Assembly: GCA_949825045.1 (NCBI GenBank)
Contig: OX463812.1
Coordinates: forward strand, 6,308,661 to 6,372,660
Direction: 5' to 3'
DNA: 64,000 bases
From: Argyresthia goedartella
Taxonomy: Eukaryota > Arthropoda > Insecta > Lepidoptera > Argyresthiidae
The notes below the pieces were generated by a model. That model was given only the letters and a program-made list of their open reading frames with translations, was not told where the DNA came from and ran no database searches. Position 1 is the stretch's first letter. Every line of letters begins with the position of its first letter. A program made the position numbers and the translations under genes. Positions 11,691 to 21,903 of the stretch are shown here, piece by piece.

Positions 11691-11904
11691 CGTGACAAAT
11701 ATAATTAATTATTTACATTTGTGCCATTACAGCAGATGACAAATCGACACAAATAAATACTTAATTTTCACAAGACAAAGGAACAATTAAATTACAGTCA
11801 TATAAATACATATTTAATTCAAATCAATTAAAATAATATTAATATAAAAGCAAATAAAATAAAATTTCATAATACAGGGGCAACAAAATCACCTATTCAT
11901 CTCA

Positions 11905-12165
11905 CAGAACCTGCCACATTCTCAGACGATGTTCCTCCAAGCATCACCAAACAGATCATTCAGCGGGGCTGCAGCCAACAGAGCTTCGAGGCTGTCCCGC
12001 GCAATCTTGCGGCGCGTGCCGTGCACTAGCAGCTGGTGCCAGTGCACGCGTAGGTAATTGTCTGGTACGAATAGCACGCATACCGCACCGACAAGCGCTA
12101 CGCAGTCACTGTCACCTTGCAACAATCGACATACAGTCAGAAGCTGTGCGGTGCCACGTCCACCT
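11905..12165 (-). other. Exon-like GC-rich block, unrecognised
   Basis: A minus-strand frame of 67 codons from 12,125 to a stop at 11,922 lies in a patch much richer in GC, especially at third codon positions, than its flanks. Upstream in the same frame the sequence stays open to about 12,160 and contains an AG-ending pyrimidine-poor stretch, so a start is not certain. The product has hydrophobic heptad-like leucines (LEALLAAAPL) and ends DLFGDAWRNIV. It could be the terminal exon of a host gene or the end of an unfamiliar retroelement protein. I do not recognise it. Confidence 0.25.
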
Positions 12166-12339
12166 CTAGTCAGTTAAATGCCAGCATAACTAATATGAAA
12201 GCGGAAGGATGAAGGCAAGGATAGTATCCGAATATCCTCTTGTACCTTTTAGGAAAGCTTACCTAATGTACCTTCTCGAGCATAACGATGTATGAGCTTG
12301 CGTGTGGATTCGAAATTACTGAGTTGGATTCAAGTTTGC

Positions 12340-12530
12340 TTCTCACTAGGGCTGTGTAGAGAAGCTGTACCACACCCAGATTATGGAATTCCTATATTGT
12401 ATCACAAATCCTAATCTTTTGAAGCATTCCTTGGCCAAAGTGCTCATGTGGTCATGGAATGTAAGTTTAGGGTCGAACGGACCCTCCTTCATCGAATACA
12501 CTCGAGTCAAGGCCTCCATGAAGAGTGTAT
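12340..12530 (-). pseudogene. LINE reverse transcriptase fragment
   Basis: The minus-strand frame contains FDPKLTFHDHMSTLAKECFK, the conserved block just after the polymerase palm of Jockey-group reverse transcriptases, where the FDPKLTF element normally follows a leucine-glycine pair. Only about 60 residues are recognisable. The catalytic region is absent. A short broken relic. Confidence 0.55.
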
Positions 12531-14540
12531 ACGTCGCGAGATAATATATCGTGTCACAGCAACCCGAAACATTCCCCGCGTTTCTCAAAATGTTGCGGGG
12601 CATTTTTTGGGACACTGTCCCTAGTTTATCTGAGCCTTAAATCTCTTCCATTTTACGACCTGCCCTTTACCAGGATGTCTCACAGATTATGTGAGCCGTC
12701 AAAATATTAAAAGTAAACTCATTACCTACGTGACCTGAATTGAGGCTCTACTGAAAGGCGAACGAGCGGATGAGTCGGATTCGTTTCGTTTATAATTTTC
12801 TGAATATTTTTAGGCAATGCGATTTATCAAATAGGTACTCTCTATGCTAACCATAACGTGCCGGGATATTTGTAATTAGGATAAGCAGTACTCATCATAA
12901 TAAGCCAGACAGGGCGAGCCCATAGATATGCCTTTCCATGTTCACGTCATGTTTTATGTAGAGGTATCCAAAATTTAAATTAAAACAGATTAAGATTTAC
13001 CTAATATTTACATCATAGATTTCTAAAGATTTTATTTAAAAATAAAGTAGTTTAAGTAAAAATTTGGGCAAGGTGTGGGCAAAGCACTGGTGGTTGGCGG
13101 TCAGATTTTCAGGTCAAATACTCAATATTTCCTAATTTCTTTAATGCACACAAACGATATATAAATAGGATAATAGGATATAAATAGTGTGCAGGGGCGA
13201 GCCTATTCTTCGCCAAATGTATCAGCTGTTCTACGCCGGCCACTCCCGTCTATTTTCTAGTGTGTTATTGGTAGCCAAATCAATGAAGCATTCTTTATGA
13301 AGAAAGTGGTTCAGAAAATGCCCTTATCATATTATAGGTAGATATGCCCTTAGATATTCTGTAGTGACCATGATTTATGTTGCACTCTGTAAACATGAAA
13401 ACAAATAAAAGCACACCATTAGTGTCCCCACCGAGAGGCATAAACCCACATAAACCCTTACCAGAAGTATCCGAGTAAGATTGATCCTTACTCCACCACG
13501 CTGGGTCAGCGCGGATACACCATGAAGACTGCTTCAATATTAAAAGGGTAGTATTTAAACGTATTACCGTAAATCCAGTTTTTTATGGACAAAATTACAG
13601 ATTTCAACTGACAAAACTACTGATTTGCACAACAAAAAATCTGAAAAACAGCAACCTCAAAACCTTTGAAACTTGTGGTTCTTACATGTTCAACCTAACA
13701 TGAAGGATAAATGACACTTTATGCTTTACCTACCCTGACCCACCACTTCGCCTAGACAGTCATTATTTAGCTAATTAATCGTTGGCTAAACCATACAGTA
13801 ATTTTGTCGCGCAATTCACATTTTTTTCGCTCATTTCAGTTAATTCCGCTGTACATGGTCATTAGCTTAATTCCTTTTTTATTCGATCGTTTTGTTATTC
13901 CCCATTCTCCATAGGAAAATAAGTCATTTTTTTATAATCTACGGCTGCTGCCTCTGGTCGCCGACGCCGCCGTGTCTTTACCCGAAAGAGTTTACTAGAA
14001 CTTGGCTTGACACACTGCCACGTGTCTTGATTACTCGGAACACCACCTTTTCATAGTTCTCATAGCAAATTAACAAATGTTTGATTGAGAAATATTGCAA
14101 ACGATACTAAAAATGTTTCTAATGAAAACGTTATCCCAACAGTTGTTGATGGCTTCTTCGTTGCGAAGTTTTGTTTTAGAGTACAATCAAACAAATCGCT
14201 ATTCTAATTTTCTCTCGTATCTGTAAACAGTGAGATCTAAAAGTAGTAACAGGTAGTTTTGTTTTACAGTATCAATACAATTAGAAGTTTCCCAAGTTTG
14301 AAGTAACTTACATTTCTCGGGTTATGTTTAAGTTTGGTAACTTGAAACTGTTCGACTTACGGAAAAGCTCGTTTTCAGTAGGGGTGGCAAAATAAATACA
14401 GGACGTTAAGGTTTTGTCAACTCGACCTAAAATAAACCGCGAAGTGCGGTCGGAGTTGCGCACCCAGGGTTCCGCACAAGTGTTTTTCCTTTTGAAGGAA
14501 CTACAAATATTCCATTCAGATTTTTTCCTATACTTGTGCC
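12531..14540. other. Unassigned region with a family C scrap
   Basis: Mostly AT-rich and without recognised coding content. At about 13,590-13,770 the words TTCTTACATGTTCAACCTAACA and TTTGCACAACAAAAA mark a diverged minus-strand piece of repeat family C. Nothing else supported. Confidence 0.3.
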
Positions 14541-14544
14541 ATTT

Positions 14545-14620
14545 CAAGATTCTAGGTCAGCGGGAAGTATAGGTTTTGATTCCCTTGCGAGTATCAAGAA
14601 GATTCAGCAAAGAACAATGG
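14545..14620 (+). repeat. Family F short repeat, copy 1
   Basis: Shares ATTCTAGGTCAGCGGGAAGT and GGTTTTGATTCCCTTGCGAG with 43,650-43,722 (same strand) and with 29,935-29,995 (opposite strand). Non-coding. Confidence 0.6.
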
Positions 14621-14693
14621 GTAATTTTGTATGGGCTAGAACAATGGGTAATTTTGTATGGGCTAGAACAATGGGTAATTTTGTAAGGGCCCC
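14611..14693 (+). repeat. Tandem repeat, 3 x 27 bp
   Basis: AGAACAATGGGTAATTTTGT plus ATGGGCT starts at 14,611, 14,638 and 14,665. The third unit diverges at its last bases. Confidence 0.9.
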
Positions 14694-14760
14694 GTACCCA
14701 CCCTTGTAGCATTTTAAACTAGGTGTCATTTGGAAGGTAAATATATCAACTACTTAAATA

Positions 14761-14997
14761 TGAATGAATGAATGAGTGAATGAATGCGAGGACGAATTGT
14801 ATTTTTTTTATTACTCATCATGGTCCATAAAAGTAATAAATGGAAAAATAATATCGAATAAATAGTTACAAAATTATTAACATCAAGACTGTGTTGAGTT
14901 GAGCTAGATTAACCCCATACAGTCCCATCATAGTTCTCTTGAACATTGTAATATCCCTTTTTCGATAAAATTGCTTGAACATGGTTTTTAAATTGCT
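14761..14997 (-). mobile_element. LINE left half (3' end), split by BEL insertion
   Basis: On the minus strand this holds the last ~30 codons of an ORF2, ending DGTVWG and a TAA, then an AT-rich 3' tail and an (ATTC)n run at 14,761-14,786. The same C-terminus, at a similar reading, is found at 61,050-61,162. The coding frame runs into the BEL LTR at 14,998 and resumes beyond the far LTR at 22,453, which shows the two pieces were once one LINE. The five bases TTGCT at 14,993-14,997 are the BEL target duplication. Confidence 0.85.
14993..14997. repeat. BEL target-site duplication, left
   Basis: TTGCT directly before the left LTR. The same five bases follow the right LTR at 22,453-22,457. Five-base duplications are usual for BEL integrases. 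Confidence 0.9.
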
Positions 14998-15546
14998 TGT
15001 TCAGGCTTCTCAGCACCTAATGACCTCGTAGGGGCCCATGAGCTACGAGGTAGCGTTACGATCAGGTGCCAAGAAGTGATGAACGTCGGCGATTCACCGA
15101 GCTAAAGTTATGTGGGGTAGATCTAACCTGGTCTGTGCTTCGGTCCCGTCAACCTCCTTTCTCTCTGCAAGGCCCGGGCGCGCCCTAGGCTCTTCTTGGT
15201 AGACAGGTTCTTCAGCCAACCAGGTATGACTGGCGGGCCAGCGTCAATGTGCATAGTGGTCCAACACAGGTTATGTTTCTACGTGGTAATACGAATCGGG
15301 CACGAAAATCCGAACTTTATCTGGTTCGAGAGACAACGGCACACTCAGCTATATTAATAATCCTGAAGGAATCCCGAATACATTCCAGATGCCCTGTGAT
15401 TTAATTTCAACAAGCTAATCAATACGCGTTTTCATTGCGAGCTTTTTTTCGTCTGTCAGTTGTCAAAACTGCCAGATTGACAGCTAACGTCAAATTAAAA
15501 TGACCGTTCAGAAACCATCGATCGAATATCGATTTGGAATCGAACA
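14998..15546 (-). repeat. BEL 3' LTR
   Basis: 549 bp. Read on the coding strand it starts TGTTC and ends GAACA, a 5-bp inverted pair. It supplies the polyadenylation half of the transcript. It differs from the other LTR at about eight positions, for example at 15,129, 15,178, 15,227 and 15,256. Integrase coding ends 32 bp inside its edge. Confidence 0.95.
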
Positions 15547-15578
15547 ATCACCCGCCCGGACAGGCACCCACCTGTCCC

Positions 15579-16337
15579 TTAATCTACGGGCAGCCGAGAC
15601 AACGTTGCTACCGCTCGTTTTAGAACCGAGCCCCCTACTAGAACCTCTGCAGACCGGGGGGTCCCGTCCTTGCCAGGGAACAAGTTAACAATGCGCCCCC
15701 TGCGCCAACGTAGTGGCGGTAGGTTAGCATCCTTAACCAGAACGAGGTCACCAAAACTAGGGGGGCTAGTTTTGTCAGTCCACTTAAGGCGCTGTTGTAA
15801 GATATGCAGATACTCGAGCGACCAACGCTTCCAGAAATTCTGAGTAAACTGCTGCAACATCTGATACCTTGACAACCGATACAATTTCACTCCCTCGAAG
15901 GGGTTCTCGGGCAACGCGTTAAGTGGCTGTCCTATCAAGAAATGGCCTGGGGTCAGAGCCTCCAGGTCATTTGGATCCGAGCTGAGCGGACACAACGGTC
16001 GCGAATTGAGAACGGCCTCGATCTTACAAAACAATGTAACGAGCTCCTCAAAAGTCAGCGCGGTCTGACCTACTATACGCCCTAAGTGCGTCTTAGCTGA
16101 CTTAACTACGGCCTCAAAAATCCCACCCCAGTGGGGGCAAATCGGTGGGCTGAAGGTCCACTGTATACCCCGACGGGAGAGGGCCGTTCCAATATCCACT
16201 TTATTTACATTCAAAAAGTTGACTATCTCTCGTAAGTATAGTTCAGCACCTATCCAAACAAGCAATGAAAGCCTCTGTCGAGAGATCATCAACGAGCTCG
16301 AGATGTACCGCCTTGGTGGATAAACAAACAAACACAC
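15579..16337 (-). pseudogene. pol: BEL integrase, C-terminal half
   Basis: Open frame of 252 codons. The first ~28 residues are out-of-frame translation of the upstream half. Genuine integrase sequence starts at about residue 29 (IGAELYLREIV). The third catalytic residue, Glu75 in WGGIFEAVVKS, is present, followed by the LNSRPL and LTPGHFL blocks and the C-terminal domain typical of BEL integrases (LVLVKDANLPPLRWRRGRIV). The protein ends 32 bp before the 3' LTR. The frame differs from the N-terminal half, and the segment that should hold the second catalytic aspartate is missing, so no active enzyme could be made. Integrase would join element DNA to host DNA. Confidence 0.9.
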
Positions 16338-16962
16338 ATAGGTACGCCTTGTATTGCTTAGCGGTACGCAATCGTGAACTCTTCACCATAAACGGTCCTG
16401 CAAAATCCGTACCAACACCTGAAAACGGTCTGACCTCATTCACACGATCAGGGGGCAAGTCCCCCATGAGAGGTTGCATCGTGGCAGCCTTAAGTCGATA
16501 ACAAGGCATGCACCGAAACACGATGTTCCGTATGGCACGGCGGGCAAATAAGATCCAAAACTCCCGCTGGAGCGTGGCCAACAACGCGTTACAGCCGGCA
16601 TGCGCGTTTTTAATATGACGATCAGTCACCAGCAATTCAACTAACTGTCCCCCCTTGGGGAGCAGAAGTGGGTGACGAGCCGAATACGACAGATTCGCAT
16701 TGCGCAATCTTCCTCCTACCCGAAGTAACCCGGTCGAATCAACAAAGGGGTTGAGACGCGCGACGGTTCCCTTCAATTTCGAACGTCCACTTCGTATAAT
16801 CTCCAATTCTGCCCCAAACTTCGAGGACTGTACCAACCGGACCAAATTCAACAGCGACTCGTTTCGCTCTGCCGGAGTCAGAATAGGGTTCAACGTTCGC
16901 TGATCGCGAGGAGTACGACAATTTCGAGCGAATCTCCTAATCCAAGTGGACACGTTTATCAA
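16243..16962 (-). pseudogene. pol: BEL integrase, N-terminal half
   Basis: 239 codons from an internal Met; the same frame is open upstream to the retroposon edge at 17,021. An HHCC zinc-binding domain is visible (His116, His121, Cys151, Cys154), then the first catalytic aspartate, Asp186 in GTDFAGPF. The frame breaks off in AFIACLDRC, about 50 residues past that aspartate. In relatives a stretch with the second aspartate follows at once, but neither frame near 16,245-16,255 contains it. The cleanest explanation is a deletion of roughly 20-30 codons that also shifted frame. Confidence 0.9.
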
Positions 16963-17021
16963 CTTGTCAAGTGAGCTATACCGGTCCAGCAGAAACCCGG
17001 CGTCAGGGTCCTCAGCCTTCT

Positions 17022-17188
17022 TATTTATTTATTTTTTATTTTATTTATTTATTTACATACGTGCTTGTGACCTAACAGTTAACAAAAACCAAATTGACAC
17101 AAACAGACATTAATTTAGAGTACAAAGAAACAGGTTATAAAGAACACAGACGTTACTTACTTACTTATAACATAGACAAAAAAGGTAA
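17022..17188 (-). mobile_element. Short retroposon inserted in BEL pol
   Basis: 167 bp flanked by CCTTCT at 17,016-17,021 and 17,189-17,194. On the minus strand it ends in an A-rich (AAAT)n tail, the mark of LINE-mediated insertion. Removing it with one copy of the duplication (173 bp) puts the RNase H frame and the integrase frame back in phase, which supports a clean secondary insertion. The body matches none of the other families in the window. Confidence 0.85.
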
Positions 17189-18776
17189 CCTTCTGGGTAA
17201 CATGCACGGCCGCTCTGGGGCCATGATCCGAAGATACTACTACATGGCTGTGGGGCCAGTCCGATTCTCTCTTGGCAAGCCAGGGTGGTCCCCACCACAA
17301 ATGGTGTCTAACGAGTTCAGGAGCCTGACATCCCCTGGATGCACAATCAGACGGGTTCATTTCTCCTGGTACATGTCTCCAGGTCAGTGGGACCTCAGAC
17401 GACACAATCTGGGAGACACGGTTCGCAACAAAAACCTCTAAGTTATGGACCGAAGCCTTCAGCCAGCACAAAACAATCTGGCTGTCCGTCCAAGCGTACA
17501 CCGTATCCTCCAAAACCACTGACCCACGCAACACTGTTAGAGTGTGATTCAAAAGTTTGGTCAAGAGAGCAGCCCCGGACAGTTCCAGTTTTGGAATCGT
17601 CATCCTTGTCCGAATAGGCGCTACCTTGCTTTTTGCCAAAACCAAACGCACGTCGACCTCCCCGGTGGAGGTGACGGTTCGCAAATAAACCGCTGCCGCA
17701 AACCCTCGTTCAGAGGCATCACAAAACCCGTGAAGGGTTGCCCTGTAATCCCCAGCAGGGACCAATTTCCTCGGCAGCGATACATTAATTATGTCCGATA
17801 GCGAGGTGAACATTCGCGTCCAATCAGTCAACAAATCACCTGAGAGGTGGGTGTCCCAGGTCAACTGAGCCGCCCATAGCCTTTGCATAAAACATTTGAG
17901 AGCAAAGGTGACTGGAGAAATCCATCCATTCGGGTCGAACGTTCTCGCAATCGTTGACAGTACTGACCGCTTCGTCCAGGCCTTCGGTGTTTCTAAAACC
18001 ACCCAATAGGTAAACTCATCATGGGCGGGCCGGTACTGAATTCCAAGCACTGACAACATGTTAGGGTTGTCGGGATTCTCAAAAACGTGCGGGTCTTGTT
18101 GAAACTCATCTGGGAGACCAGCCATCAACTCAGGGGAGTTGGACATCCACTTGCGTAGTTCATAGCCGCCTCGTTCCAGCAATTGAATGAGCTCGTCACG
18201 TCGGTCCAGAGCTTCCTCTACACTGGCTGCCCCTGTGCAGACGTCATCGACGTACAAATCTTGCTCCAGGATAGCGGCGGCTCTAGGATAACTCACACGG
18301 TCACGCGACGCCAACTCCCGCAGGGTACGCATCGCCAAATACGGGCTAGACCGTAACCCATACGTGTTCGTGTTTAACTCATAGACCTTGACTGGCTCGG
18401 CCGTGGACTCACGCCAAAGTATCAACTGATACCTTCTGTCAGCCGGATGAATTACCATTTGCCTAAACATCATCCGAATGTCTGCGACAAATACAATCTG
18501 GTGTCTCCGAAAGCTCGTGAGAATATCCGAAATATCACGACTCAACTTGGGTCCCGAATGTAGACACTGATTCAGGGACATCCCGTTCGAGGAAGGTGCT
18601 GACCCATCAAAAACAACTCGAATCTTGCCGGTAGGGGTTCGCAGGACGGCATGGTGTGGAAGGAAACAATGATCCTCAGATCTCCAGTCCACACCCGATA
18701 CCGACATGTGTCCTAACGACTCATACTCCCTCATGAAATCGACGTATTTTTGTTTAAATACGGCGTCCCTTGACAT
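17157..18776 (-). pseudogene. pol: BEL reverse transcriptase and RNase H
   Basis: Open frame of 539 codons. Polymerase motifs: Asp99 in FVADIRMMF, the LRSSPYLA block, and the catalytic YVDD at 175-178. RNase H acidic residues are visible at Asp353 (GFCDAS), Glu398 (IPKLELS), Asp431 (AWTDSQ) and Asp477 (NPSD). The polymerase copies element RNA into DNA and RNase H removes the template. The last ~15 codons are translation of the inserted retroposon. The start overlaps the protease frame by 46 bp in another phase, and the linker usually found between protease and RT in BEL proteins appears too short. All catalytic residues of these two domains look intact. Confidence 0.93.
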
Positions 18777-19324
18777 CCTACGCTACGCAATGCCGGACCC
18801 ATGATCACGTGACCAAACTTAGTATCCACAGCAATCAACCCGTCCGGCTGAAGAACTCGCCGATCCGACAACAGAAACCTACCCAGAACGTCTGCTCCCA
18901 GTAGCAGGTCGACCGGGGCTGGAGTGTCAAAATCGGGATCCGCCAACTTGAGTCCTGATGTCAGGAATCGAACGGCCGGATTCAACTTCACCAAGGGGTG
19001 TCTGCCCATGACATGCGTCATTACTAAAGCTTGCACGGATGTTTTTGTCAAAATGTCATAACGTGGAGAGAACGTGATCACCGATTGACCAACTACATTC
19101 GTAACCGTAACATTCCCCACGCCCCGTATTGATTTATTATACCTATTTACCTTGAGGCCCAACCATTTTGCTAAATCATTCGATACAATGCAGCCCTGAG
19201 CTCCAGAATCTAATAGGGCGCGAACGTATGTTGGGTTGCCCGCCAAATCCCAAACAAGCACAGAGGCGATCGGTAACACCACCGTCTCCGGTTGGGGGGC
19301 AACAAATGGTTGGGCCGCAAATTC
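18731..19324 (-). pseudogene. pol: BEL aspartic protease
   Basis: The first internal Met is at 19,282 (183 codons), but the frame is open from the TAG that closes gag at 19,325-19,327, and it is the same frame as gag. The active-site triad is in ALLDSGAQG (Asp25-Ser26-Gly27 counted from 19,282), with the flap-side LLLGADVLG later. The enzyme would cleave the Gag-Pol polyprotein. Expression would need readthrough of the TAG. The frame ends in LNKNTSIS after crossing into the RT region, which is in another phase. The break could be a deletion or indel near 18,780. Confidence 0.85.
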
Positions 19325-20902
19325 CTAGCGAGGGCCCCCGGGGCCCCACTCTGCCTGTAACCGATCAGGTAGGCAGCTATACGCCAGAGGGTCCCATTGT
19401 ACAAATGGCCCACGCGCCGGTTCTATTGCCACCCTACGACGCCCCCCGAAGGGGGGTGGGCGTGAATTCAACCGTGGCCGCTCCATGAGCGGGGGGGACA
19501 TCACATGCGACCGACGAGGACGAGGCGACGAGCGGGGCGACAACTGAGGCGGCGTCCGAACCGCACCCGCATAGCTCGAGGGTGTCCCATGCCACCCGCC
19601 CGTTACGGCCTGCTCAACACATCCAATGTCCCGCTGAGTCGGATGCTGAGTCGCAACCGAAAACTCAGGGCCCCCCATGTGATGACCCTGAGTGCGGCCC
19701 TGCACCCCTGGGTGGCCGCGTGCTTGTGGCCCCATTGCCCGCTGAGTCGGATGCTGAGTCGCAACCGAAAACTCAGGGCCCCCCATGTGATGACCCTGAG
19801 TGCGGCCCTGCACCCCTGGGTGGCCGCGTGCTTTTGGCCCCATTGCCCGCTGAGTCGGATGCTGAGTCGCAACCGAAAACTCAGGGCCCCCCATGTGATG
19901 ACCCTGAGTGCGGCCCTGCACCCTAGTACTGCCCTGTGCACGTGGGGACGTTGGCCCCTGAGTTGCGCTCCGAGTCGCAAACGAATTCTCAGGGCCCCTT
20001 GCCGTGTCACCCTGGGTACGGCCCTGTGGTGGCTGTTGGCCGGACCGGTTCATGCACAACAGATTGTTGTGGGCCCCACCACAATATCCGCACATTTGTG
20101 TGCGCATGCAGTCCCTAGCCATGTGTGGCCCGAGGCACAGGAAACACCAGCCCCGCTGCTTGGCCATCTGGCGCAGTCCCTGAACCCTAAGTTCCCCGAA
20201 CTTATTGCAATTGGCCACAGCATGGCCAATCTGCCTACAACATGGGCAGGTCTCACTATGTGGGGTCAATGCACTCACAGTCCCATATGACTGCCGGTTG
20301 GTGCGGTCCTTCCTCGTCGGAGGGCCCCTACTCACAGCGCTCCCGGCAGCTCTCTGTGGCTCCGAAGGATGGGTGACCGTCAACCCCAAATTCTCTGCCC
20401 GTCGAGACTCCTCTTCCAAAAATCCGACCAAGTCGGAGAACGCGGGCAGGTCCTCGGCCGACCTCCCGTGAGGCTGTTCGAAACGAGTCTGCTCGTCAGC
20501 GGGTAGGCGGGAAAGTACAATGTACAACAGTAAGTACGACCATTCACCAACCGGAAGTCCAAGATTCTCTAGAGCCTTGATGACGGACAACAATGGGTTC
20601 AAAACCTCCGTCTGTATGGCCCCGACCTTGTTCACAACCGGGATGCTAAACAAACGGTTCAGTTGGGCATCGGCCAACCCCCGTTTGTTGTGGTAACGTC
20701 TGACCAACAATTGCCTGGCCGTCTCATAGTTTGCCTCCGTAACTGTCAAATGAGCGACCAGCTCCCTAGGCTCACCTTTTAATGCTGCCACCAGCTGAGC
20801 CATCTTGACAGACTTGGTAATGTCCGATCGCAAGTGCACCAAACTGTCGAACAGATTGATGAAGCTCATCCATTCACCGGACACTCCGTCAAAGGTAGGC
20901 AT
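19325..20902 (-). CDS. gag: BEL Gag, main part
   Basis: 525 codons. The N-terminal ~180 residues match the capsid-like region of BEL Gags. Three zinc knuckles follow: Cys219-Cys222-His227-Cys232, Cys253-Cys256-His260-Cys265 and Cys271-Cys274-His278-Cys283, which would bind element RNA. After them lies a proline/glycine-rich tail with a 36-residue repeat at 328-363, 364-399 and a partial copy from 400, encoded by exact 108-bp tandem repeats (19,633-19,923). A TAG at 19,325-19,327 closes the frame; protease continues in the same frame. The Met at 20,902 is probably not the original start because the upstream frame carries more Gag. Confidence 0.9.
   Translation of the reverse strand: MPTFDGVSGEWMSFINLFDSLVHLRSDITKSVKMAQLVAALKGEPRELVAHLTVTEANYETARQLLVRRYHNKRGLADAQLNRLFSIPVVNKVGAIQTEVLNPLLSVIKALENLGLPVGEWSYLLLYIVLSRLPADEQTRFEQPHGRSAEDLPAFSDLVGFLEEESRRAENLGLTVTHPSEPQRAAGSAVSRGPPTRKDRTNRQSYGTVSALTPHSETCPCCRQIGHAVANCNKFGELRVQGLRQMAKQRGWCFLCLGPHMARDCMRTQMCGYCGGAHNNLLCMNRSGQQPPQGRTQGDTARGPENSFATRSATQGPTSPRAQGSTRVQGRTQGHHMGGPEFSVATQHPTQRAMGPKARGHPGVQGRTQGHHMGGPEFSVATQHPTQRAMGPQARGHPGVQGRTQGHHMGGPEFSVATQHPTQRDIGCVEQAVTGGWHGTPSSYAGAVRTPPQLSPRSSPRPRRSHVMSPPLMERPRLNSRPPPFGGRRRVAIEPARGPFVQWDPLAYSCLPDRLQAEWGPGGPR
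19633..19923 (-). repeat. 108-bp tandem repeat inside gag
   Basis: Units start at 19,633, 19,741 and 19,849. The first two are full and the third partial. A more diverged unit lies next to them at about 19,950-20,035. The period is a multiple of three, so the Gag frame is kept. Confidence 0.95.
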
Positions 20903-20904
20903 AG

Positions 20905-21240
20905 TTATAGCGGGTAACCTGGCGGCAGAGGTGCTTCAATGTCACCACCATGGCTGGACTCGCGCTGTCTACGTATGTCCGCAGCTTTCTGCGTGATAGC
21001 AGCTGCCATCTCCATACATTGGTCGACATCCCCTGTCAACCGTGACAGCCTGTCAGGTGCACAACCATCAACTGATTCCGCCTGCGCGGACAATTCGAGC
21101 ACCCTATTGTAACGTTCCTTAACGTCCATAGACCGCTCCAATACCACATCATGCCTATCTAAACGGTCTATCAGATTGTGTGCGGAGGAAAACCATCTGA
21201 GTTCCTTAGAAACACCCTTCTGGATTTCAGATAACGACAT
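20905..21240 (-). pseudogene. gag: BEL Gag N-terminal part
   Basis: 111 codons from the Met at 21,240 to a TAA at 20,905-20,907. Helical, charged sequence (LDRHDVVLERSMDVKERYN) ending in the proline-rich PLPPGYPL, which in BEL Gags leads straight into the PTFDG block. Here that block opens in another frame two bases after the stop. The two pieces are therefore one Gag broken by an indel, or less likely joined by ribosomal frameshifting. About 640 bp of untranslated leader separates this start from the primer site. Confidence 0.8.
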
Positions 21241-21883
21241 GATCGGAACGATACTTACTCACAATTTGCAGTAACTCAATTTTATTGGACCCTTCAGTTT
21301 ATAACCCAAACGAGGGAACCCCAAACCATAACTTAAATAATGTTGTTTTCCTTAAACAATAGGAACCGAGTTTTATATCTATATAAATTATGCTACACTT
21401 CACAATATTCTAATCCTGTAAATAACAAGTTAGTTTCCCTGTATTATTACAACACACACAGATAATAGTCAATATTAGTTCAAGTTATAAATTGCCATAC
21501 ACTTGCTGCACAATAAACTGAAAACAATGTAATAGCCTGCTATCAATAGATGTAACTACCTATGTTAACCAAAACATTCATTCAATAGCATTACTAGACC
21601 ACTAATAGATTGACTAACTAGTAATTCAATGCAAATTTCAATTCACCTACAATGTACCTAAGTTGAGTACCTACTATTCTGAGTCACATCTCAGTACAAC
21701 TGGTCATTTAGGGAAAACTGTAATATCTGTCTGTCTACTACCAGCAATAGACTTATAGCTTACAAATACTACCAATCTATGTGGATATAGGAACAAACAG
21801 TTACCTAACCGCCTAGATACCTACAGATTGATAGTTCCAAGTCGTGCTTTCCTGAAGCCCTTGACGGCTGCAAATCTCAGGAA
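21241..21883 (-). other. BEL 5' leader
   Basis: AT-rich untranslated segment between the primer site and the first Gag Met. No reading frame or structure recognised. Such leaders usually hold packaging signals, which cannot be identified here. Confidence 0.6.
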
Positions 21884-21903
21884 ACCACGCTCTGCTACCA
21901 AAG
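21884..21903 (-). promoter_or_regulatory. BEL primer binding site, tRNA-iMet type
   Basis: The 20 bases directly inside the 5' LTR, read on the minus strand, start TGGTAGCAGAG and end TGGTTTC. They match the complement of the 3' end of insect initiator tRNA-Met at 18 of 20 positions, differing only at positions 12-13. The tRNA would prime minus-strand DNA synthesis. Confidence 0.75.

Noticed and set aside
19603..20010. 135-codon minus-strand frame inside gag
   Set aside because: Out-of-frame reading of the same gag repeats.
19505..20290. 261-codon plus-strand protein with repeats
   Set aside because: It is the antisense of BEL gag; its repeats mirror the 108-bp gag repeats.
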